Assembly: GCA_020048935.1 (NCBI GenBank)
Contig: JAIFLS010000072.1
Span: 1,973 to 24,712 of the forward strand
Origin: a bacterium
GTDB lineage: Bacteria > Verrucomicrobiota > Kiritimatiellia > UBA8416
Direction of reading: 5' to 3'
Length of the DNA: 22,740 nucleotides
The notes beneath the pieces are model-generated. The model ran no database searches. It was not told the origin of the DNA and was given only the letters and a program-made list of their open reading frames with translations. Each line of letters begins with the position of its first letter. Position 1 is the stretch's first letter. A program made the position numbers and the translations under genes. Positions 17,039 through 22,740 of this stretch are shown here, one piece after another.

Positions 17039-18376
17039 TTACACCAGTCCCTGGTCGAGCATCGCGTCGGCTACCTTGACGAAGCCGGCGATGTTGGCAC
17101 CGGCGACGTAGTTGCCGGCGAAGCCGTACTCTTCCGAGGCCGCCACGCACTGCTCGTGGATGGCCACCATGATCTTGTTCAGCTTGCTGTCCACCTCCTC
17201 GCGCGGCCATTTCATCATGGTCGCGTTCTGCGACATCTCCAGCCCGGACGTGGCAACCCCGCCCGCATTGGCCGCCTTGCCCGGTCCGTAAAGTATCCGC
17301 TTCTCGACAAACAGGTCGACCGCTTCCGGTGCGCTCGGCATGTTGGCACCTTCGGAAACCAGCATGCAGCCGTTCTTGAGAAGGGCCTTGGCGTCCTCGC
17401 CGCTGATCTCGTTCTGCGTGGCGCTCGGGAAGGCGCAGTCGCAGGGGATGTCCCACGGGCGCTTGTTCTCGTAGTATTTCGCGCGGAAGTGATCGGAGTA
17501 CTCCTTGATCCTGCCGCGGCGGACGTTCTTCAGCTCCATCACCCAGGCGAGTTTCTCGGGCGTGATGCCATCCACATCGTGGATCGTGCCGGTCGAATCC
17601 GACAGCGATACGCACTTGCCGCCGAGCTGGTTGACCTTTTCCACCGTGTACTGCGCCACGTTTCCGGAGCCCGAAACCACGCAGGTCTTGCCTTCCAGGC
17701 TGTCGCCGCGCGTCTTGAGCATCTCCTGGGCGAAGTAGACGCAGCCGTAGCCGGTCGCCTCGGGACGGATCAGCGAGCCGCCCCAGCTCAGGGACTTGCC
17801 GGTGAGCACGCCGGTGAACTCGTTGCGCAGGCGCTTGTACTGCCCGAACATGTAGCCGATCTCGCGGCCACCGACACCGATATCACCCGCCGGCACGTCG
17901 GTCTGTGCACCGATATGGCGCTGTAGCTCGCTCATGAACGACTGGCAGAAACGCATGACCTCGGCGTCGGACTTGCCCTTCGGGTCAAAGTCAGAACCGC
18001 CCTTGCCACCGCCCATCGGCAGCGTGGTCAGCGAATTCTTGAAAATCTGCTCGAACCCAAGGAACTTCAGGATGCTCTGGTTCACGCTGGGATGGAAGCG
18101 CAGGCCGCCCTTGTACGGGCCCAGTGCGCTGTTGAACTCGAAGCGGAATCCGCGGTTGACATGCACGTTGCCCTGGTCATCCATCCACGGCACACGGAAT
18201 ATGATCTGCCGCTCCGGTTCGCAGATGCGCCCCAGGATGTTCTCCTCGACATATATCGGATTCTTCTCGATCACCGGTTCCAATGATCCGAGAACCTCCT
18301 GCACCGCCTGCAGGAACTCCGGCTCACCGGCATTGCGTTTTTTGACCAGTTCAAGTGCTTCACGTACCGTGGACAT
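17039..18376 (-). CDS. gdhA: NADP-type glutamate dehydrogenase
   Basis: GdhA reversibly aminates 2-oxoglutarate to glutamate, usually assimilating ammonium with NADPH. The substrate domain has GPYKGGLRFHPSVNQSILKF, then TTLPMGGGKGGSDFDPKGKS with catalytic K125, and PAGDIGVGGREIGYM with D165. SLIRPEATGYG leads to the Rossmann domain (VVSGSGNVAQY, about 234-244). The hexameric small-GDH length (445 residues) and PMGGGKGGSDFDPKGKS favour the NADP-dependent anabolic form. The ATG at 18376 has a strong GGAAGGAG five bases upstream; a longer in-frame start at 18442 lacks support. An AT-rich region with several GCCGT/ACGGC half-sites precedes it, and a good terminator follows. No glutamine synthetase or ammonium transporter is adjacent. 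Confidence 0.96.
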   Translation of the reverse strand: MSTVREALELVKKRNAGEPEFLQAVQEVLGSLEPVIEKNPIYVEENILGRICEPERQIIFRVPWMDDQGNVHVNRGFRFEFNSALGPYKGGLRFHPSVNQSILKFLGFEQIFKNSLTTLPMGGGKGGSDFDPKGKSDAEVMRFCQSFMSELQRHIGAQTDVPAGDIGVGGREIGYMFGQYKRLRNEFTGVLTGKSLSWGGSLIRPEATGYGCVYFAQEMLKTRGDSLEGKTCVVSGSGNVAQYTVEKVNQLGGKCVSLSDSTGTIHDVDGITPEKLAWVMELKNVRRGRIKEYSDHFRAKYYENKRPWDIPCDCAFPSATQNEISGEDAKALLKNGCMLVSEGANMPSAPEAVDLFVEKRILYGPGKAANAGGVATSGLEMSQNATMMKWPREEVDSKLNKIMVAIHEQCVAASEEYGFAGNYVAGANIAGFVKVADAMLDQGLV

Positions 18377-18433
18377 CTCAACTCCTTCCGCTTGCGTTCC
18401 CTGTACTTTCCAGCGTTCATTACCACAATGAAA

Positions 18434-18530
18434 GCCGTGCAATTAGTATTGGATAATAATTGCCGTATAATCAACCGATAACGGCAGAAAAATGCATGAA
18501 TAATTATGCAAGAAACGGCTTAAATGCCGT
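18434..18530. promoter_or_regulatory. AT-rich gdhA upstream region with repeated GCCGT/ACGGC half-sites
   Basis: Within 97 bases there are GCCGT at 18434, 18462 and 18526 and ACGGC at 18481 and 18515. They make two inverted pairs: GCCGT-N14-ACGGC and ACGGC-TTAAAT-GCCGT. Between them lies a further inverted repeat, TGCAT-N8-ATGCA (18493-18510). This stretch is far more AT-rich than its surroundings and lies 58-154 bases upstream of the gdhA start, where an operator is plausible. The cognate regulator is unknown, and I could not place -35/-10 boxes convincingly. Confidence 0.4.
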
Positions 18531-18697
18531 ATTTAATGCATTTGCATTTATGAATAAGAGGCCCGGATTGCGGATTCAGGCCGATGCCGCCTCGCAATCC
18601 GTACGGCAGCCGGAAACGGCGGAGGGGAAATAAAGATACGTCTGAAAAGAAAAGAAAAAATAGGGACACTCTATTAAGAAAAATCGGTGTGGAAGTT

Positions 18698-18844
18698 TCA
18701 CGTGATGTAAGCCTTCATGTAGGGCCTGAGTATCTCGACAGCCTTGGCGTACGGGGTCTCCGAAGATGTGGCATCGTAGCCAGCGTATGAACTGTAGGCT
18801 TCTCTGCGTGGATCTGGAAAGGTTTGCGACCAGCGGATTTGGTT
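18698..18844 (-). pseudogene. Possible C-terminal gene remnant, unidentified
   Basis: A 48-codon open stretch without a start codon ends in TGA. It has GC-rich third positions, and its last ~28 residues read like a real protein end (GYDATSSETPYAKAVEILRP then YMKAYIT). An in-frame stop and repeat DNA lie just upstream, so any original gene is lost. I do not recognise the family. It could be chance, given its small size. Confidence 0.3.
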
Positions 18845-18881
18845 TCAGTTGGCGCGTTCAGAAGCCAACGCCACCCCTTCC

Positions 18882-18909
18882 CCTTTGTGCGCTTCGTGTC
18901 CTTCGTGGT
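18882..18909. repeat. Degenerate nonamer repeat (CTTTGTGCG / CTTCGTGTC / CTTCGTGGT)
   Basis: Three 9-base units follow each other directly. On the reverse strand they read ACCACGAAG GACACGAAG CGCACAAAG, and their translation gives the FTTKDTKRTKGKG-type string that recurs in spurious ORFs of many environmental bacterial genomes. It is therefore a dispersed noncoding repeat rather than part of a gene. Confidence 0.7.
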
Positions 18910-19215
18910 GAAAATTCCCCTTCCTGGGAACGCGAGGCTCCGCATCACTACCGTAGGAATATAGCACGCGGTCATTCAGGAATCGCGCTCCGACGCTTCA
19001 TGCGGACTGCCACTGCGGACTCGGTTACAGTTGACGAATATGAAGACGCGATTCCCGGCTTGCTCCTTACCCATCAGCATTCATCAATCCCTGATAAAGT
19101 ATTTTCTATTTTCGCGGTCTAACCCCGATGGAGCGCTTGAATGGCGAGCCCCTACGCCCTAAGAGGTAGGGCGCGGAGCCACACCCAATCCCCACCCCAT
19201 TTTTCGCGTTTTCCC

Positions 19216-19244
19216 TTGTCTTGCCAATAGTGATTGAATATAAT
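19216..19244 (+). promoter_or_regulatory. Sigma-70-like promoter of the toxin-antitoxin operon
   Basis: A perfect TATAAT -10 box (19239-19244) lies 17 bases after TTGTCT (19216-19221), which matches four of six positions of TTGACA. The predicted transcript start is near 19251, giving a leader of about 33 bases to the antitoxin ATG. RHH antitoxins usually autorepress by binding here, but no clear operator palindrome was found. Confidence 0.55.
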
Positions 19245-19283
19245 GCAATCATTCTGACATCACAAAAGGAAACCAAGAGGCTT

Positions 19284-19541
19284 ATGAAAACATTGACACT
19301 TCGCGGAATTGATGATGAACTTGCCTCTCGGTTGGAACGGATCGCACAACAGGGGCGGGAGAGCATGAACGGAGCCATCCTCAATCTGCTGCGCGACAAA
19401 CTCGGCTTGTCTAAGCCACGGTTTAGAGAAGAATACCACGACCTCGATGATCTCGCAGGCACCTGGACACAGGAAGAGGCTCGTGAATTTGATGCGGTTG
19501 TGAGCGAGTTCTCGCGCATAGACGGGGAGTTGTGGCGATGA
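19284..19541 (+). CDS. RHH (FitA/VapB-like) antitoxin
   Basis: This 85-residue protein is predicted to neutralise the PIN toxin encoded just downstream and to repress the shared promoter. The N-terminus MKTLTLRGIDDELASRLERI is a ribbon-helix-helix: one strand for DNA contact, then helix A. The second helix is about residues 26-40 (SMNGAILNLLRDKLG). The C-terminal half is acidic and flexible (EEYHDLDDLAGTWTQEEARE), as expected for toxin-binding tails. The ATG at 19284 has AAGAGG three bases upstream. The TGA overlaps the toxin ATG by 4 bases, so the pair is translationally coupled. Codon use is less GC-rich than in the core genes, consistent with horizontal acquisition. FitA is the closest family by the GIDDEL..L pattern. 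Confidence 0.87.
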   Translation: MKTLTLRGIDDELASRLERIAQQGRESMNGAILNLLRDKLGLSKPRFREEYHDLDDLAGTWTQEEAREFDAVVSEFSRIDGELWR

Positions 19542-19936
19542 AGCGATTCGTGATCGACACCAACATCTACTGTGCCTTCAAGAGCAATCATCCTGCCGTT
19601 GTCGCATGCTTCCGCGAAGCCGCGGAAATCGTCGTGTGCTCGACCGTTCATGGCGAACTGCTCGCCGGCTTCAAGTGCGGGAACCGCGAGCAAAACAACA
19701 CGAGCGAACTTGAAGCGTTTCTCGACCGCCCACGCGTCAGTTACGTGACAACGGATGCGTCCACTGCCGAGTTTTACGCCGAAATATTCAAGCACCTCCG
19801 AGCCAAGGGAAGCCCTATCCCCACCAACGACATATGGATCGCCGCGTCTGCCATGCAGCACGGACTTGCCGTCTACACTCGCGACAAACACTTCGGCTGC
19901 ATTGATGGACTGATTGTCGTCCCCTGCCAGAGCTAA
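19538..19936 (+). CDS. PIN-domain (VapC/FitB-like) ribonuclease toxin
   Basis: PIN toxins are Mg2+-dependent RNases that usually cut tRNA or rRNA and halt growth when their antitoxin is lost. All four acidic active-site residues are visible in the 132-residue chain: D7 (FVIDTNIY), E40 (STVHGELLAGF), D98 (IPTNDIWIAASAM) and D116 (YTRDKHF). The fold is complete and no stop or frameshift interrupts it. The ATG overlaps the antitoxin stop and has GGGGAG about eight bases upstream; a GTG two codons earlier is possible. With the upstream RHH gene and promoter it forms a compact, probably functional module. The RNA target cannot be predicted. A long perfect hairpin follows the gene. Confidence 0.92.
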   Translation: MKRFVIDTNIYCAFKSNHPAVVACFREAAEIVVCSTVHGELLAGFKCGNREQNNTSELEAFLDRPRVSYVTTDASTAEFYAEIFKHLRAKGSPIPTNDIWIAASAMQHGLAVYTRDKHFGCIDGLIVVPCQS

Positions 19937-19966
19937 GCCGCCCGCCCGGGAGGCCGGGCAAAAGCC

Positions 19967-20011
19967 GAACGGTGTGGAAGATTCCAGGATCGAGAATCTT
20001 CCACACCGTTC
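19967..20011. terminator. Long perfect hairpin after the toxin gene
   Basis: An 18-bp perfect inverted repeat, GAACGGTGTGGAAGATTC with its complement, is separated by a 9-base loop. It begins 30 bases after the toxin stop and is followed by TATTAATAAAA rather than a clean T-run. It may end toxin-antitoxin transcripts. The stem's GGTGTGGAAG core also occurs once near 18686, so it may instead be a mobile-element relic. Confidence 0.5.
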
Positions 20012-20404
20012 TATTAATAAAACCGCTAAACTGTTACACGTGTCCCCTACGACCTATTTCAGTGATCACCACCTTTAGGGACCCATATAGACCCAGTCGG
20101 AAGAAGAAATACCAAAGGCCTTGTACGCCTTGACGGGCGCGTTAGTCTTTAGCAATTCGTCCCCGATAAACCGAGGCGTAAATAGGGTAGGAGTATCCTC
20201 CGCCATTGTATACGCATTAGGCCAGTTGGTCCTCACGAGCCGCGGTCCGTTGTGCGATCATGAAATCGTCCAAAGGCTGGCTGTCAGACTTCCCCTGACC
20301 GCTTCAGGCGAGAACCCCGCCTTGCTGGCCGTCTCTCACCCCGCTCGCATCATAAATTGTGTGTCCCTAATTCGGACTCGAAGCCATCGATTGTCAAATT
20401 CTGG
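20012..20404. other. Intergenic stretch with element debris
   Basis: No intact gene is seen. It contains GTGTCCCCT (20040-20048) and GTGTCCCTAA (20360-20370) in the same orientation, about 320 bp apart. They bracket a possible minus-strand gene remnant (20075-20257). A plus-strand ORF crossing this stretch runs into the real minus-strand gene and is not believable. Confidence 0.5.
20075..20257 (-). pseudogene. Possible C-terminal gene remnant, unidentified
   Basis: Sixty codons lie between an upstream in-frame TGA and a TAA stop. The translation looks like genuine protein (..LVRTNWPNAY.., ..LFTPRFIGDELLKTNAP.., ending SSSDWVYMGP). The only internal ATG has no ribosome site. No continuation in other frames was found upstream. 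The family is not recognised. It is most simply the tail of a gene cut off by rearrangement. Confidence 0.35.
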
Positions 20405-21130
20405 TTATATCTTGATTGTGAATTGTGAAGACCCCGTCGCCCCCTCACTCAACCCCTGCATAAAACCGATATTCTCAGACCCTAGCAGCCCCTGCTGCTC
20501 TAACTGGCGCAGAGTCGCTGACAAATCCGATTCGAGCCGTTGGAATGCCGACAGAGCACGAAGTTTCTGAAAATCATTCATGCAACCAGCGACACGCTGC
20601 ACGCATAAACTATCGTTAAATCGTTTCAAGCGCCGCCCGTGCAACTGGCTGGCGATTCGCAGCAGGTCATTAAGCTTTTCTTTCGGGTCGGGAATGGTCT
20701 CAATGCGTTGTAAACTCGGTAGAGTCAACGGTACGGTACCGTTGGGGTTCCCAGCCGCATTCCGGATTGCCGCCTCGTCAGTTAGTAGCCATGCTTCCGT
20801 CATGCGAATCGGCACGACGCAAACATAGGGAGGCAATCTTGATCCATGCGGTAGAGATGCAATTGCATCCCGTATCTCGCCGTATCGGTTTTCGGGATCT
20901 GACCCATCGGAGTCGCGATGAACAAACAGAATATGACAACGATAGAGATCTAGGGCTGCCGTAATCTTCTCAATCATCGTGGAGGGTTTTCGCGGACAAC
21001 GCAACAGATCCACCCATTCGACGCTCGATGGCGTCTGAGGGGTATGCTTTCGCATCAACCACTCCAGCATCGGAAGCAGGACCTTGTCCGAGGAGCCTTC
21101 ACTCAACAGTGCACATTCGATAACAGCCAT
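20405..21130 (-). CDS. Small TOPRIM-like protein (DUF4276-type) paired with ATPase
   Basis: This 241-residue protein is probably the effector nuclease or regulatory partner of the upstream ATPase. The N-terminus IECALLSEGSSDKVLLPML supplies a TOPRIM-type glutamate (E11) with D15. A second strand, CHILFVHRDSDG, supplies D73 and D75 in a DxD pattern. The motif IRMTEAWLLTDEAAIRNAAG (E112) is typical of DUF4276-like proteins as I remember them. The rest is helical and ends in a Gly/Ser-rich tail. There is no signal peptide or membrane segment. The ATG lies 3 bases after the ATPase stop with GCGGAG upstream, so the two are tightly coupled. Codon use is less GC-biased than in the core genes. The family assignment is by motif pattern only; nuclease activity is inference. 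Confidence 0.72.
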   Translation of the reverse strand: MAVIECALLSEGSSDKVLLPMLEWLMRKHTPQTPSSVEWVDLLRCPRKPSTMIEKITAALDLYRCHILFVHRDSDGSDPENRYGEIRDAIASLPHGSRLPPYVCVVPIRMTEAWLLTDEAAIRNAAGNPNGTVPLTLPSLQRIETIPDPKEKLNDLLRIASQLHGRRLKRFNDSLCVQRVAGCMNDFQKLRALSAFQRLESDLSATLRQLEQQGLLGSENIGFMQGLSEGATGSSQFTIKI

Positions 21131-21133
21131 CGT

Positions 21134-22681
21134 CTACTCCGCAACAAGGGGAAGGTACATCTGGAGATCGTGGCGATCCGCGACCCGGCGTCTGCGATCT
21201 TGTGCGGCATTCACTGCTTGACGACCAACAAGTTCGTAGTAACCGCGCATCGTGTCGTCCTGTGTCGGAATTGGATTCAGATAGGCAAGTAGCTTGCCTT
21301 TCGTCACGGTTGGCTCATCGGGAAAGGCCTCCGCTCGCCAGGTTTCCGATAGATACGAGAATCGAACACTTGTGCTCAGTTTGTCACCTTCAATCAGTGG
21401 GTATGATTCCGCGACCAAGAGACAATCATCATCCGTCTCCAATACGACAGTCGGGGAGTGTGTATTAATAATGATTTGCCGTAACGGATTCGTCTCGTCC
21501 ACGGGTTCGTCAGGGTCAGTGGCAATGTCACGAAGGAGTCGTAACATGCCTGGAATACGTTCCGGGTGAATGCCGTTCTCCGGTTCTTCCAGGCAAATGA
21601 CCCCTTGTGACTGGGGGTCCAGTTCGAGCACCGTCAAGGCCAGAAAGCGAAGCGTGCCATCCGAAAGGGATCGGGCTGGGTGAACGGTGCCGCTTCTGTC
21701 GGTGACCTCCAGCGTAAGAGAATCCCACCTCTCGCTCCGCTCGACGTTTACACGCTGGACATCATCGAGAAGCTCGCTGAGTCTATTCGCGACCTGTGCG
21801 TAGACTCGCTGTGGATCAGCTTCATTTTGCGTTCCGCTCGACGTTGCCATCGGTGCGTGCGCCAGTTGATAGAGCGTCGAAGGAAGGTGAGCCCCGTTTG
21901 CGGCCATGTGTTGCACGGATGCGCTGATCTGGTCAGGGTTCCTTAGCGCCGCAGGCTCAAGCTGCAGTAGACGCCACGACTCCATCTCACGTTTGGCGCA
22001 AAGCACAGTCGGGTTCTCCGCCGTATTCGCGATGGACAGCGTTGTTCGGAATTGTGTGGCTGGATTGCTCGTAACCGGACGACCGCGGCTTCCTCCGTCG
22101 CCGTGCAGCTTGATTAGACGGCCCTCTGCCGTTTTCTCAGTCGAGATAAACGGCGCACTGCGATTTTTCGGTTCTACCACCCGAAGCGTCGAATTTCGCC
22201 ATGACGCTTTGTTTCGCGGGAACGCCAGCAGCTTGTCCGCTTCCTTCATGGTGATCGGAACCAGTGCCTCCTTCACGATTTCAATGGGGCCGCGAGGACT
22301 AGCTTCCCCGGTCGGGCTACCAGAGCAGCGTAATTCCAGTGTATACCGCAGGAATCGGACAGTTGCCGTTGCTGTCATCCCAAGGTCATCGATGACATTC
22401 TCGGGGACAATCATCTCTGCCTCGAACAGCATTCTTTCGCTAATGTGCTCTCCGGCCCGATGAAAGATGCTTGTTGCATCCGCCCTGCTCCCCTCCTCAT
22501 TGCGGACGGAAAGTGCCGCTTTCATTAGGGTTTCGGTCGCCGCCGCACTCAGAAAGCGAATCGCATCAAACAGGTTGGATTTACCTGTCGCATTGCGGCC
22601 GGCAATGCAAGTGAACAAACCAAACCGAATATCGACATCCATCAGATTCTTAAATCCAGTGACTTTAAGTCTTGTCAGCAT
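21134..22681 (-). CDS. OLD/RecF-like AAA ATPase (ABC-type head)
   Basis: This 515-residue ATPase is of the SMC/RecF/OLD kind, with no TOPRIM domain of its own. It opens MLTRLKVTGFKNLMDVDIRF, typical of AAA_15/AAA_21 proteins. Walker A is GRNATGKS (28-35). A 300-residue insert holds the arm or dimerisation region. The ABC signature is SLSDGTLRFLAL (from 338), Walker B is VICLEEPENGIHP (361-373; E366 catalytic), and the H-loop is INTHSP (H408). In OLD and Gabija proteins a fused TOPRIM nuclease follows this core; here a separate TOPRIM-like gene follows instead, 3 bp downstream. The ATG has a GGAGACGAGG-type site upstream. Its promoter and anything further upstream mostly lie beyond the window. 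A role in phage or plasmid defence is likely but inferred from architecture. Confidence 0.86.
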   Translation of the reverse strand: MLTRLKVTGFKNLMDVDIRFGLFTCIAGRNATGKSNLFDAIRFLSAAATETLMKAALSVRNEEGSRADATSIFHRAGEHISERMLFEAEMIVPENVIDDLGMTATATVRFLRYTLELRCSGSPTGEASPRGPIEIVKEALVPITMKEADKLLAFPRNKASWRNSTLRVVEPKNRSAPFISTEKTAEGRLIKLHGDGGSRGRPVTSNPATQFRTTLSIANTAENPTVLCAKREMESWRLLQLEPAALRNPDQISASVQHMAANGAHLPSTLYQLAHAPMATSSGTQNEADPQRVYAQVANRLSELLDDVQRVNVERSERWDSLTLEVTDRSGTVHPARSLSDGTLRFLALTVLELDPQSQGVICLEEPENGIHPERIPGMLRLLRDIATDPDEPVDETNPLRQIIINTHSPTVVLETDDDCLLVAESYPLIEGDKLSTSVRFSYLSETWRAEAFPDEPTVTKGKLLAYLNPIPTQDDTMRGYYELVGRQAVNAAQDRRRRVADRHDLQMYLPLVAE

Positions 22682-22740
22682 TGCCTCGTCTCCTATGTTT
22701 CACCAAACGCGCGTGTGTTTGCCTCGTTTCCCCGCTGGCA
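22682..22740. other. Upstream edge of the ATPase operon
   Basis: These 59 bases contain the ATPase ribosome site next to its start and otherwise show no feature I can support. The promoter may lie here or beyond the window. Confidence 0.4.

Larger units (their letters stand above)
18531..19215. other. Gene-poor 0.7-kb junction with repeat debris
   Basis: I see no intact gene here. It contains a TAGGGACAC motif (18661-18669), a possible minus-strand gene remnant (18698-18844), a CTTCGTGTC-type nonamer repeat (18882-18909) and a 7-bp hairpin CGCCCTA/TAGGGCG (19155-19173). Small ORFs on either strand have repeat-derived or unconvincing translations. The stretch marks the change from housekeeping genes to the lower-GC accessory segment. 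Confidence 0.6.

Noticed and set aside
18715..18975. Minus-strand frame containing FTTKDTKRTKGKG
   Set aside because: This string is the translation of a dispersed nonamer DNA repeat and recurs in spurious annotations; it is not a protein motif.
18766..19122. Plus-strand frame of 118 codons downstream of the gdhA promoter region
   Set aside because: It runs through the nonamer repeat, has no ribosome site, and shows no recognisable domain.
19106..19891. Minus-strand frame of 261 codons across the toxin-antitoxin pair
   Set aside because: The plus-strand RHH and PIN genes have full motifs, overlap coupling and a promoter; the reverse frame has none.
20121..20570. Plus-strand frame of 149 codons before the TOPRIM-like gene
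   Set aside because: It overlaps the 3' end of a supported minus-strand gene, has no ribosome site, and no family was recognised.

Overview
This window comes from a GC-rich bacterial chromosome. About 18 kb of ordinary housekeeping genes is followed by a roughly 4 kb accessory stretch of different character. No rRNA or tRNA was seen, so placement is indirect. It rests on gene content plus several families of degenerate short-unit intergenic repeats: GAT-type hexamers, CATCCAA-type heptamers and CTTCGTGTC-type nonamers. I associate these repeats with PVC-superphylum and related environmental genomes (Kiritimatiellota, Lentisphaerota, Verrucomicrobiota, Planctomycetota). That placement is inference, not proof.

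Layout of the core part. Positions 1-3995 (+) hold a 5'-truncated mazG, a MEMO-family gene overlapping it, a conserved-looking hypothetical, a HAD phosphatase with an added C-terminal membrane anchor, and proC. pdxA (-) converges on proC and diverges from an F1 ATPase cassette in the order alpha, gamma, beta, epsilon (5168-9363). No delta or Fo genes are present, and epsilon is short. A CHASE2-type adenylate cyclase (+) follows. mtaB (-) and ilvD (-) come next, then a GlpG-like rhomboid protease (+), a secreted coiled-coil/TPR protein (+) and NADP-type glutamate dehydrogenase (-). The core genes therefore cover nucleotide clean-up, amino-acid synthesis (proline, branched-chain, glutamate), vitamin B6 synthesis, energy conversion, tRNA modification and cAMP signalling.

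Layout of the accessory part. From about 18.5 kb the codon use becomes less GC-biased and intergenic DNA becomes plentiful. There is a repeat-rich 0.7 kb gap with a possible gene remnant, and a compact RHH antitoxin/PIN toxin pair with a good sigma-70-like promoter. A strong 18-bp hairpin and a second possible gene remnant follow. Last comes a two-gene minus-strand operon of an OLD/RecF-like ATPase and a small TOPRIM-like protein. The operon has the architecture of split ATPase-nuclease immunity systems and is the best candidate for an undescribed system here.

Two dispersed repeat families occur twice each. One is a hairpin built of heptanucleotide units directly upstream of the cyclase and TPR genes. 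The other is a 123-124 bp MITE-like element with GTAGCCCG/CGGGCTAC ends, one copy of which supplies the stop codon of the TPR gene.
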